A program made the translations under genes and the position numbers. From Lachnospiraceae bacterium (GTDB lineage Bacteria; Bacillota; Clostridia; Lachnospirales; Lachnospiraceae), in NCBI GenBank assembly GCA_024684355.1, contig JAIKXA010000166.1:1-56590 (forward strand): 56,590 nt of DNA, read 5' to 3'. Within the stretch, counting starts at the first letter, position 1. Every line of letters begins with the position of its first letter. The notes below the pieces were generated by a model. It did not search any database. It was not told the DNA's origin and worked only from the letters and a program-made list of their open reading frames with translations. Below, one piece after another: positions 9,911 to 19,330 of this stretch.

Positions 9911-10216
9911 TTATTTCTTCTTAGCAGCCTTCTTAGCGGGTTTGGTGTTAACCTTCTCCTTAAGAGCCTTTCCTGCCTTAAATCCAGGAACAGTAGCAGC
10001 TGCGATCTTAACAGCCTCGCCGGTACGAGGATTCTTTCCTGTACGAGCCTTTCTTTCGCTGGTCTGGAAGGTACCGAAGCCGATAAGCTGAACCTTCTCC
10101 TTCTTCTGTAATGCATCACCGATTACACCGAATACAGCCTCGATGGCTGCTGCTGCGTCTTTCTTCTTTAAAGCAGTCTTCTCTGCTACTGCAGCTACTA
10201 ATTCAGTTTTGTTCAT
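9911..10216 (-). CDS. hup: DNA-binding protein HU
   Basis: [71 protein letters not shown]; Lys/Ala-rich C-terminal tail. Confidence 0.97.
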   Translation of the reverse strand: MNKTELVAAVAEKTALKKKDAAAAIEAVFGVIGDALQKKEKVQLIGFGTFQTSERKARTGKNPRTGEAVKIAAATVPGFKAGKALKEKVNTKPAKKAAKKK

Positions 10217-10315
10217 AATCTAAACCCCTTTCGTAGTTTGTCTTCTACACAGGTTGACATCGACTGCCTCCTGTATATTCAACAGTATACTATATATCTT
10301 ATGAAAAATCCACAC

Positions 10316-10384
10316 TTTTTTTTAATTTTTTTAAGTTTTTTTTGCATTTTTTTAAGGTTTTTGGGGATTTTAGGACGTTTTTTT
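10316..10384 (-). promoter_or_regulatory. Phased A-tract (intrinsically curved) region upstream of HU gene
   Basis: T-tracts (A-tracts on minus) at 10316-10323, 10326-10332, 10336-10343, 10347-10353, 10358-10362, 10368-10371, 10378-10384; centre spacing about 9.5-11.5 bp. Confidence 0.75.
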
Positions 10385-10424
10385 AACGAAAAGTGTCAAA
10401 ACAGCTGCCAAATCGACTGATTTC

Positions 10425-12152
10425 TTACTCAAATATCCAATCTACTATCTCATATCCTTCACCGCTGAATGTGAAGAATACATCCTGAAGGCCTGTTATA
10501 GCGTTATCAAGTTCAGCTGAAATAACGGTTGTCTCTGCGCTGTCACCCTTAACTGCCATATATCCGGCAACTTCTCCGTTAGGATACTTAGTGGTAATAC
10601 GGATAACTCCGTCCTTTCCGTTGGTACGCACTGTAGCTGTAAGCTTCTTAGCTCCCTTATCACCAAAATCAACACCCTGAAGCTTTACAAAGTCACCGTC
10701 ATTGATAGCTGTAAGTAAAAGGTTACCGCATCCGTACTTTTTGCTTACTTCATCGGCTGGTGCCGTATCAACGCCTGCCATAACCGCAAATGTAGCCCCG
10801 TTTATCTTCTCGTAAGGATTAAGAGTACCTACCTGAGTTCTGCCGCCGTTCTTGGTCATCCTGATATCGCCTATGGAGCCGTCTTCGCCCATATCGAAAG
10901 CTTCAATACTGGTTGAACGGTAGCCGTGCAGTATGCCCTGTTCCTTCTCCAAAATCCTTGAATGGTAGCAGATATACCACTGATCCTTAAACTTAAAGAT
11001 AGCATGATGGTTATTTCCGCCCAATCCGAAGAAATATCCGGGATTCTTAAGTACTCTCTCTTTGAAAGTGAACGGTCCTAAAGGATTCTTGCTTTCCATA
11101 ACGATGATCTCACCGTTTCCAAAGCCGTACTCGTTGGGTCCGTTTTCTTCTACGTTGAAGTTACTGCAATAGCTGTAATAATAGGTATCTCCGTATTTAT
11201 GTATGCCTGAATCCTCAAAAAGGAAAGGTGCATCGATCGTTACAGGTACATCCTTAAGGCTCATCATATCATCTCCGAGCTCTGCACATCTGCCGGTCAT
11301 AGGATGAGCTGCCTTAGGCTTTCCTGCTTCCCTGTCAAAAGGTACGCCGCCGCCAAAGTAGATATATGCTCTTCCGTCATCATCTACAAGTACTGCCGGG
11401 TCAAACAGCCATTCTACGTTTCCGCAGTTCTCCATATCACGTCTGATAAGTCCGTGTCCGAGCTCATCTACGAAAGGACCTACGGGGCTGTCGGAAGTAA
11501 CTACGCCTATACCGCCGCCGTTATCTGCAAAATACAGGAAGAACTTGGGCTTTCCGTCTATCATCTTCCAAGCTGCTGCGGGTGCCCATGAATTATGAGC
11601 CCACTTTGTAGCTCCGTTAGCACCGGCAATAGTGATCTCGCCGTGATCGGTAAAATTGATCATATCCTTTGTGGAAACCACATAAAGGCTTCTTATCTGA
11701 GAATATGAGTTTTCCTTGATCTCTCCCTTTGTATCATACTCGTATGCATCAGCTGTCATGTAGAAATATACTGTGTCGTCATATACAAGCGCAAAAGGAT
11801 CTGCACCGTAATGCTGCTCGATAATGGGGTTGTTGTTGGCTACACCCTTATAGCTCTTCGACAATGTAATGTTCTTAAAAATGCTCTCGTAATCCATATT
11901 CTTCTCCTTCGTATCGTTTTTTTCTCCGTCGCCGGCCTGTGTTATGGCAGCTGTAGGCTCTGCTCCTTTTTCGGGACTGACAGCAGGATCATCTCCGGTA
12001 TTTTGTGAACTATCCGGTTCGATAGTTACAGTGGCTGTGTTTTTGTCTTCAAATCCGTCTGTGTTACCCGAACAGCCCATAAGAACAAGTGCCGTAATAG
12101 CCAGTGTGCATAATACCGCACCCTTTTTACTGCTCTTTCGCATCATTTTCAC
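10425..12152 (-). CDS. Lipoprotein glycoside hydrolase family 43
   Basis: Lipobox LVLMGCSG; GADPFALVYDDTVYFYMTAD, FDPAVLVDDDGRAYIYFGGG, GGNNHHAIFKFKDQWYICYHSR. Confidence 0.9.
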   Translation of the reverse strand: MKMMRKSSKKGAVLCTLAITALVLMGCSGNTDGFEDKNTATVTIEPDSSQNTGDDPAVSPEKGAEPTAAITQAGDGEKNDTKEKNMDYESIFKNITLSKSYKGVANNNPIIEQHYGADPFALVYDDTVYFYMTADAYEYDTKGEIKENSYSQIRSLYVVSTKDMINFTDHGEITIAGANGATKWAHNSWAPAAAWKMIDGKPKFFLYFADNGGGIGVVTSDSPVGPFVDELGHGLIRRDMENCGNVEWLFDPAVLVDDDGRAYIYFGGGVPFDREAGKPKAAHPMTGRCAELGDDMMSLKDVPVTIDAPFLFEDSGIHKYGDTYYYSYCSNFNVEENGPNEYGFGNGEIIVMESKNPLGPFTFKERVLKNPGYFFGLGGNNHHAIFKFKDQWYICYHSRILEKEQGILHGYRSTSIEAFDMGEDGSIGDIRMTKNGGRTQVGTLNPYEKINGATFAVMAGVDTAPADEVSKKYGCGNLLLTAINDGDFVKLQGVDFGDKGAKKLTATVRTNGKDGVIRITTKYPNGEVAGYMAVKGDSAETTVISAELDNAITGLQDVFFTFSGEGYEIVDWIFE

Positions 12153-12212
12153 CTGCCTAATACATTGTTACAGTATCGTAGTTCAGTTGACTTCGAAGAA
12201 TACTGCTATAAA

Positions 12213-12252
12213 AAATATAGCATAGAACTTGTTTCAATTCTATGCTATATTT
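12213..12252 (-). terminator. Intrinsic terminator after adenine deaminase
   Basis: 15-bp perfect stem AAATATAGCATAGAA / TTCTATGCTATATTT, then TTTTTATAG on minus strand. Confidence 0.75.
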
Positions 12253-12276
12253 GTGATTTATAAATCATTTTTTGCG

Positions 12277-13998
12277 TCATAACAGATAAAGGCCCTTGCT
12301 GTCGAGTTTACACAAACCTCTCGGAGTTATCCTAATCTCGGGTATAACCGGAAGTGCCAGGAACGAAAGCGTGATAAACGGATCTATATCCTTATCCACT
12401 CCCATCTCATAAGCCTTTTTCTTCATACGCTGAAGCTTTTCGTTTACATTTTCGAATCCAGCATCGGACATAAGTCCCATAATAGGTAAAGGCAGTACTT
12501 CAAATACCTGTCCGGCCTCTACTATAACATATCCGCCGCCGGATTTTTTAAGTGCATTAACAGCTGTCGCCATATCCCTGTCACTGTCACCAATGACTAT
12601 AATATTGTGTGAATCATGGGATACGGATGAAGCAACGGCACCTCCCTTTAATCCGTAGCCCGAAGCTAAAGCCACACCTATCTTACCTGTAAATTTATGG
12701 CGTTCAACTGCTGCTATCTTAAGTATATCTGTGCTTCCGTCCGGTTCATAATTATCGGTTTCATCAAACTTTTTAATTATGTCCGTAGTAGTTATCTGTT
12801 TTCTGTCGATGCCGATCACATGAGTTTCACCGCCCAGAATAGGCAGTTTAAAGCTTTCAGCATTAACTTCAGCCAGATTCATAGTGGACTTTAACTTGTC
12901 CGGGCAGGGTTTTAAAGTGATCTTTTCACTCTTTTCCACCTTTTTACCCTTATAGTATACAGCGGACACATCCACGCTTTCCGGATCGCTTAATACCACC
13001 AGATCGGCCTGTGCCCCGGGTATTATGGCACCCAAATGCTTTAAGCCGTATGTACGGGCCGTATTTATGGTAGCCATCTGATATGCCGCCATCGGAGCAA
13101 TACCCTCTTTTATTGCTATCCTTATGTTTGCACTTATATGACCGCCTGCAAGTATATCCTCTATATGCTTGTCATCGGTACAGAATGAGAAACAATCTGT
13201 ATTGATACCGCTTTTTACTATACCTTTTACTATGTCCGCACAGTTATGGGCAGCACTGCCTTCACGGATATGTACATGTATACCGCGCTCAGCTTCTTTT
13301 AAGGCATACTCAAAAGAAGTTGCTTCATGATCGGTCATTATTCCTGCCATACTGTATATATCAAGCTCCCTATCCGGTAAAAACGGTGCATGGCCGTCAA
13401 TTATCTTTTCGCCAAACAACGCCAGCTTATCATGCATATTCTTATCCGCATATACTACAGCAGGATCGTCCATAACCTCGCCAAGTCCGAGTATTCTCTC
13501 ATTATCGAGGTAAGGCTTCATATCCTTTGCGGTAAATATGCATCCGTTATCATCCAGAGGTGTGGCCGGTACGCATGAAGGCATCATAACATACACATTT
13601 GCATCTGAATCTGCGGTCTGGTCCAGTATATAGTTAATACCGTCAGCGCCTGACACATTGGCAGCCTCATGAGGGTCAACTATAAACGTGGTAGTACCTT
13701 TTGCGGCAGCCTCAGCTATAAGCTCGGCGGGGCTGACCATAGTGGACTCCAGATGAAGATGTGCATCCATAAATCCCGGAGATACATATGCTCCGTTTAG
13801 ATCCGTTATCGTTTCGGCATTTAAAACAGCCCCCGGATCTTCGATCACTCCGAGGATCACACCGTCTTTAATGATGATAGATCCCTGTCTGATCCTGCCG
13901 GTAAGCACATCGATGATATTTGCATTTTTAAGTATCAGGTCGGCTTTTTCCCCGCTAAGTACCGCACCCGACAGTTTCTTAAACTTGCCGTACTCCAT
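12277..13998 (-). CDS. ade: Adenine deaminase
   Basis: LENAKADLILKNANIIDVLTG-like start, GFMDAHLHLESTMVSPAELIAEAAAKGTTTFIVDPHEAANVSG. Confidence 0.95.
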   Translation of the reverse strand: MEYGKFKKLSGAVLSGEKADLILKNANIIDVLTGRIRQGSIIIKDGVILGVIEDPGAVLNAETITDLNGAYVSPGFMDAHLHLESTMVSPAELIAEAAAKGTTTFIVDPHEAANVSGADGINYILDQTADSDANVYVMMPSCVPATPLDDNGCIFTAKDMKPYLDNERILGLGEVMDDPAVVYADKNMHDKLALFGEKIIDGHAPFLPDRELDIYSMAGIMTDHEATSFEYALKEAERGIHVHIREGSAAHNCADIVKGIVKSGINTDCFSFCTDDKHIEDILAGGHISANIRIAIKEGIAPMAAYQMATINTARTYGLKHLGAIIPGAQADLVVLSDPESVDVSAVYYKGKKVEKSEKITLKPCPDKLKSTMNLAEVNAESFKLPILGGETHVIGIDRKQITTTDIIKKFDETDNYEPDGSTDILKIAAVERHKFTGKIGVALASGYGLKGGAVASSVSHDSHNIIVIGDSDRDMATAVNALKKSGGGYVIVEAGQVFEVLPLPIMGLMSDAGFENVNEKLQRMKKKAYEMGVDKDIDPFITLSFLALPVIPEIRITPRGLCKLDSKGLYLL

Positions 13999-14025
13999 AT
14001 TAATACCTTACCCTCTCCCAATACA

Positions 14026-14403
14026 CTATAACAGACAAACATTCAGTATCATTCCGATAATAAAGAATATAGCACCTACCGCTATAAAGGGCATATAAGT
14101 TAGTTTTGAATTACTCTTTACAGCTCTTTTCTTGGTCTGATAATCAATATAATCTGTATATTCACGCTCTTTTCTTCTGAATGACGAGAATGAATATCCG
14201 AATATATCAAATGCACCATAGTGAGATACCATCTGCAAAAGTCCCAAAAAGAACACTGCACCCCCTGCTACTGAAAAAGCATCAACATAACTTATCCTGT
14301 ATTCAAAGCCTTTTGAAAGCAGACATAAAAAACCGATTATCAATGCCAATACCACTCCGACTATATACCTTACAGGAGAATGTAAAAACAATTTTCTAAA
14401 CAT
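14026..14403 (-). CDS. Small membrane protein, DUF3899-like
   Basis: Three to four predicted TM helices; DAFSVAGGAVFFLGLLQMVSHYGAFDIFGYSF. Confidence 0.6.
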   Translation of the reverse strand: MFRKLFLHSPVRYIVGVVLALIIGFLCLLSKGFEYRISYVDAFSVAGGAVFFLGLLQMVSHYGAFDIFGYSFSSFRRKEREYTDYIDYQTKKRAVKSNSKLTYMPFIAVGAIFFIIGMILNVCLL

Positions 14404-14404
14404 A

Positions 14405-15784
14405 TTATTTTATGATCTTTTTATACTGAGCAAACTCCGCTTCATTACAATATACAAAGTGTCCGGTTTTTATTTCTTTAAGTTCCGGAGTGTCTCCGTC
14501 TTCATAGTTATGAGCTTTGGCGGGATCATAAAGAATTCGCCTTCTGATCTTTTCGGATTTTGGATCCGGCTTCGGTATTGCGGAAAGCAGTGCCTTTGTA
14601 TATGGATGCAGAGGGTTTTTAAACAGCTCATCACTTGAAGCTTTTTCAACAACCTTGCCGAAATACATAACCACTATCGAGTCGCAGAAATACTTAACTA
14701 CCGAAAGATCATGTGCTATAAAGATAATTGACAGACCAAGGTTATTCTTAAGGTCGTTAAGCAGGTTTATAACCTGGGCTCTGATGGAAACATCAAGTGC
14801 CGAAATAGGCTCATCACAGATAAGGAGCTTGGGATTCATTACTATAGCTCTGGCTATACCGATACGCTGACGCTGTCCGCCTGAAAACTCGTGCGGATAA
14901 CGTGAAGCATGCTCTTCTACCAGACCTACCGTGTTAAGCATCTCAACAACCTTTTTGTGATTTTCCTTCTTGTTTTTATAACCCTGTATCTTTAAACCTT
15001 CCTGAATTATGTCTTCTACAGTCATCCTGGGATCAAGTGAATCGATAGGGTCCTGGAATATCATCTGGATCTCGTTCAAAAGCTTTCTGGAAACATTAGC
15101 ATTATCATACTTTATCTGCTTGATCTTTTCCTTCTGCTCTATACGGGTATTCTCGATATTTTTCTCTATTTCGGCTATACGATTGTCAGCATCTGCAGCT
15201 CCGCTGTTCTTGAGTTCCTCAATCTGCTTTTTGCCTTTTATCCTGGACCACTTTATCTCTTTTTTATTCCAGCGGTCGCCTGCACTTATCCTTACTCCTC
15301 TATAGTATATGGAGCCGGAGGTGATATCATATAACCTTATTATACTTCTGCCTGTAGTGGTTTTTCCGCATCCGCTCTCACCGACTATACCAACACACTC
15401 TCCCTCATGTACATCAAAGGAAATGTTGGATACAGCTTTAAGCTTTTGCCTTTTAGCCCCATGTCCGAAGAAGAAAAACTGCTTCAGATGCCTAACCGAA
15501 AGAAGTATTTTCCGGTCACGCAGTTCAGGTTTTTGTTTAACTTTAGGATTTATATGATATTTTTTATTGAATTCCTCAACACTCTCGTTTTTAGCTGTAC
15601 TTAAGTTCTCCTTCTGACCACTGGCCAGATAAAACTGTGTATCAGACTCAAGAGCTTCTTCCATTACCCGAAGTTCTTCGTTATTCTCATCGATACCATG
15701 CACAAACTGTTTTCCGGGAGCATTCGGCAGGTCGCTGCGCTTTACGGATTTATTTGAGTTGTTTTTATTATTTTTATTTGACAT
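14405..15784 (-). CDS. oppF: Oligopeptide ABC transporter ATP-binding protein (OppF-type)
   Basis: GECVGIVGESGCGKTTTGRSIIRLYD, FSGGQRQRIGIARAIVMNPKLLICDEPISALDVSIRAQV. Confidence 0.93.
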   Translation of the reverse strand: MSNKNNKNNSNKSVKRSDLPNAPGKQFVHGIDENNEELRVMEEALESDTQFYLASGQKENLSTAKNESVEEFNKKYHINPKVKQKPELRDRKILLSVRHLKQFFFFGHGAKRQKLKAVSNISFDVHEGECVGIVGESGCGKTTTGRSIIRLYDITSGSIYYRGVRISAGDRWNKKEIKWSRIKGKKQIEELKNSGAADADNRIAEIEKNIENTRIEQKEKIKQIKYDNANVSRKLLNEIQMIFQDPIDSLDPRMTVEDIIQEGLKIQGYKNKKENHKKVVEMLNTVGLVEEHASRYPHEFSGGQRQRIGIARAIVMNPKLLICDEPISALDVSIRAQVINLLNDLKNNLGLSIIFIAHDLSVVKYFCDSIVVMYFGKVVEKASSDELFKNPLHPYTKALLSAIPKPDPKSEKIRRRILYDPAKAHNYEDGDTPELKEIKTGHFVYCNEAEFAQYKKIIK

Positions 15785-15819
15785 GATCTGTACTTTTCAA
15801 TCCTTTACAAAATGTCATT

Positions 15820-17445
15820 TTAAGTTACATCTATACCGACATGGACAAAATAGCCGTCAGGTTGGTCCGGCTTATCCGGCTTTTTGTCCGGATCCTGATC
15901 CATAATATTGATATCTGTAGGAGAAACTATTTTTATGTCTTTATTGGCCTTGGCAGCCTCAAGTGACAAACGTATTCTCTCGCTTACGATCTTAGGCATT
16001 TCAACCTTAGGTGCATGAGGGTCCAGCAGCCATGTAGCAGCATAATGCGTATCGCTGACCTTAAAGTAAGGTGGCTGTCTCCTAAAGTCAATATTCATGG
16101 CATATTTACTTCTGGCAGCGAAAGCATCACCATCAGGAGGGTAGATCATATTGGGAGGCGTACCGGGGATCGCTTCGAGTTTTTCTTTACTGTCCACATC
16201 AGGGATACTTGAAAGAAGTGCCCATGTATACGGATGTTTCGGGTCATAGAATATTTCTTCCGCAGTACCGTATTCTACTATCTTACCGGCATACATAACC
16301 GCTACTCTGTCAGCCATATTGGCAACTACGCCCAGATCATGTGTAATGAATATACATGAAAGGTCTCTTTCTGCTTTGATCCTGTTGATAAGCTCAAGTA
16401 TCTGTGCCTGAATAGTAACATCAAGCGCAGTTGTAGGCTCATCGCAGATAAGGATCTCAGGTGAAGCTGTCAGAGCAATAGCTATAACTATACGCTGTCG
16501 CATACCGCCCGAAAACTCAAACGGATACTGTCTGTATCTTTTTTCAGGCTCGGGGATACCTACTTCCTTCATGATCTGAAGAGCTCTTTTCTTAGCTTCT
16601 GCTTTGGTAATCTTCAACTTATCCTGACGTTCTATTTTTACCTTCTTAAGCTCTTCCTTATACTTGTCAGCATCGTAGCCATTTCCAAGATTTTTCTTTT
16701 GTTTGATATCAGTCAGTTTCTTCCTGTATTCTGCGTCTACTTCTTTTTTATATGCCTTGACCTTCTTCTTAGCTTCTTTCTGAGTTTCCTTTAACTTTGC
16801 TTTTAAAATCTTGGCCTCATCAAGATACTTAGCTTTAGTTTCTCTTTCAAACTCCTTAAACTGCTGTTCCTTTGTTTTTAAAAGCTCCTCGTCTTTTCTT
16901 TTATCTGCTTCATTCTTATAGTTTTTATTCTTTATCTCGGATTTTAATGCATCTATAGTCTTTTTTTCAGTATTGATGACTATATTCATTTTAGCAAGCG
17001 TATTCTTATAATGGATAAGGTCATCACTTATAAGATCATTATACATGAGTTTGAGCTTATCATTATTTAAAAGCATTGCCTCGGTGATCTGCTTTCCTAT
17101 CCTTACTATAGGATTTAACGAAGACAAAGGATCCTGGAATATCATTCCGATCTTATGTCCGCGGATCTTATAAAATTCATCCTCTGAAACCTCAAGTAGA
17201 TTTTCACCGCGATACATGATATTTCCGCCTGCAATGATGGCATTTCTGGCTAAAATGCCCATTATAGCTTTGGATGTAACAGATTTTCCTGAACCCGACT
17301 CACCTACTATACACAGTGTTTCACCCCTGTTCAGCTCAAATGAAACATCTCTCACGGCATGTACCATACCGTTATCGGTTTTGAAGTTAACGATAAGGTT
17401 ATTGACAGCCAATACTTTTTCCTGTGAAACAGCCATATCATTCAC
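15820..17445 (-). CDS. oppD: Oligopeptide ABC transporter ATP-binding protein (OppD-type) with coiled-coil insertion
   Basis: GETLCIVGESGSGKSVTSKAIMG, FSGGMRQRIVIAIALTASPEILICDEPTTALDVTIQAQ. Confidence 0.93.
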   Translation of the reverse strand: MNDMAVSQEKVLAVNNLIVNFKTDNGMVHAVRDVSFELNRGETLCIVGESGSGKSVTSKAIMGILARNAIIAGGNIMYRGENLLEVSEDEFYKIRGHKIGMIFQDPLSSLNPIVRIGKQITEAMLLNNDKLKLMYNDLISDDLIHYKNTLAKMNIVINTEKKTIDALKSEIKNKNYKNEADKRKDEELLKTKEQQFKEFERETKAKYLDEAKILKAKLKETQKEAKKKVKAYKKEVDAEYRKKLTDIKQKKNLGNGYDADKYKEELKKVKIERQDKLKITKAEAKKRALQIMKEVGIPEPEKRYRQYPFEFSGGMRQRIVIAIALTASPEILICDEPTTALDVTIQAQILELINRIKAERDLSCIFITHDLGVVANMADRVAVMYAGKIVEYGTAEEIFYDPKHPYTWALLSSIPDVDSKEKLEAIPGTPPNMIYPPDGDAFAARSKYAMNIDFRRQPPYFKVSDTHYAATWLLDPHAPKVEMPKIVSERIRLSLEAAKANKDIKIVSPTDINIMDQDPDKKPDKPDQPDGYFVHVGIDVT

Positions 17446-19330
17446 TTCCTTTCAACGTAGGATTCATTGCATCTCTTAAACCGTTACCAAACAGGTTGAA
17501 CATTATGACCATCAAACCCATAATGGTAGCCGGGAAAATAACCAGATTACTGTATACACCCATGTACTGCTGATTGTTTGACATTAATACACCAAATGAA
17601 TGCACACCTTTAAGACCGAGATTCAGATATGCAAGTGTAGCTTCGGCCATAATAACGCTTGGTATCATCAATACCGATGAAGTAATAACGGTACCTAAAG
17701 AATTCGGCAGTATATGCTTAAATATCAATCTCGCATCGGAAGCTCCGAGAGTCCTCGATGCAAGTACATATTCTCTACCCTTAAAACGGTAAAACTGATG
17801 TCTTGTTGTACTTGCAGTACTTATCCAGTCTGTAAGGCACAGTGCAAAACAGAATGTAAAGAAATTATTACCGAGGTGAAGTATACAGAGTGTGATGACC
17901 ACTATCCACGGTACTCCGCCAAGTATATCGGTAATTCTTTCCATAAACAGATCGATATTCCCACCAAAATATCCTGAGATCGATCCCCAAATAAGTCCTA
18001 TAACAAAGCATACTGCAAAAACAATAACACCTAATACCAAAGATGTACGAAGGCCGGCAAATGCTCTTTTAAACACATCCACACCGGAAGCATCGGTTCC
18101 CATAAGATATCTGGGCATGGACTCATAACCAAGCTTATGATAATTCCACCCGCTTCCCGTAATACTTGACAGTTTCTTTGTTACAGTAAGCACTTTCTGA
18201 TCACGAACCACATCAATAGGGCACTCGTTTGAGAGCTTTACAAAAGACTCGGGACCGACCTTATAATCATAGGTACACCATCCCTTCTTTATCCATTCAT
18301 TAAGCTCTGATGCTGAATACTCGATGGCATCCGCATTTCCGTATACCAGCATATAAGTGTCGAGAACATAGTCACAATATCTTACTTCCGAATTATGTAA
18401 GCCCTTTCTTCCGGAGCAAGACCAGTATTCATTGCTCTGCAAGTCTGTGATACCAACCATCTCTGTAGGATTATCAAATGAAACTTCCGCCAATACATCC
18501 GCATTCTTGGCTCTTTCGCCGCATCCGAGTTTTATGCTCTTAATAAGGACATACTGTATTGAAGATGTAGATGATTTAACATCAAAAACTATCGAAGCGC
18601 TTACGTTCTTCAGCCTATTCTCTTTCATAGCTGAACTGATATCAAAGGATATGGGACTGTAATCATTGCTAAAGTCCCTTATCATTATCTTATCATCTTC
18701 ACCCTCGCCGGTCTTTAAATATACTCTGTATTCACCGAGTTTTCCTTCTCCGAAGTTTTCTTCGTTGTCAAATTCAATATCGATGGTATAAGCACCTTTA
18801 TCGGTAAATTCAACTGTTTTTGAACTAAGGAATACATCTTTATTATTTACTTTGGCATCAGTCGCAAGCACAAGCACTCCGCCAAATCCGTACTGGTTAT
18901 AAGAATCAATATATGTTATATCCGGATCAACATTAATACTTACCAATGACTGCTTAAGTGCCGCGATACTGTATTTTTCAGATACGGCAGGCACTTCATT
19001 GACCGGATCATATAATATGTGTTCATATGATCTGGTACCGTCCCAGAATCCGAAACCCGCATCAAACAGCTTAGGAGCCAGGAACTTTTCTTCGGTCCTG
19101 ACTGATTCAATATCATACGGAGAAATAATAGGTACAAAGATGGCCATTAAGATCAATATTGTCAAAATAACAGCGGCAACTACCGAAGACTTATTCTTTC
19201 TGAATCTTTTCAAAGCATCCCTAAAGAAAGTAGTCGGTTTAGTGTCCAGTTTTTTATCTTTTATTGCTCCATCCGATTGAACAAGTTCGAAATCGTTAGC
19301 CAGAAAATCAAAATTATTCTTATCAGCCAT
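17438..19330 (-). CDS. oppC: Oligopeptide ABC transporter permease (OppC-type) with large extracytoplasmic insertion
   Basis: MGTDASGVDVFKRAFAGLRTSLVLGVIV ... EYVLASRTLGASDARLIFKHILPNSLGTVI. Confidence 0.92.
   Translation of the reverse strand: MADKNNFDFLANDFELVQSDGAIKDKKLDTKPTTFFRDALKRFRKNKSSVVAAVILTILILMAIFVPIISPYDIESVRTEEKFLAPKLFDAGFGFWDGTRSYEHILYDPVNEVPAVSEKYSIAALKQSLVSINVDPDITYIDSYNQYGFGGVLVLATDAKVNNKDVFLSSKTVEFTDKGAYTIDIEFDNEENFGEGKLGEYRVYLKTGEGEDDKIMIRDFSNDYSPISFDISSAMKENRLKNVSASIVFDVKSSTSSIQYVLIKSIKLGCGERAKNADVLAEVSFDNPTEMVGITDLQSNEYWSCSGRKGLHNSEVRYCDYVLDTYMLVYGNADAIEYSASELNEWIKKGWCTYDYKVGPESFVKLSNECPIDVVRDQKVLTVTKKLSSITGSGWNYHKLGYESMPRYLMGTDASGVDVFKRAFAGLRTSLVLGVIVFAVCFVIGLIWGSISGYFGGNIDLFMERITDILGGVPWIVVITLCILHLGNNFFTFCFALCLTDWISTASTTRHQFYRFKGREYVLASRTLGASDARLIFKHILPNSLGTVITSSVLMIPSVIMAEATLAYLNLGLKGVHSFGVLMSNNQQYMGVYSNLVIFPATIMGLMVIMFNLFGNGLRDAMNPTLKGSE

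Noticed and set aside
9757-10119. 120-aa Arg/Leu-rich minus-strand ORF overlapping HU
   Set aside because: Out-of-frame shadow of the HU gene and of the palindromic element; composition is artefactual.
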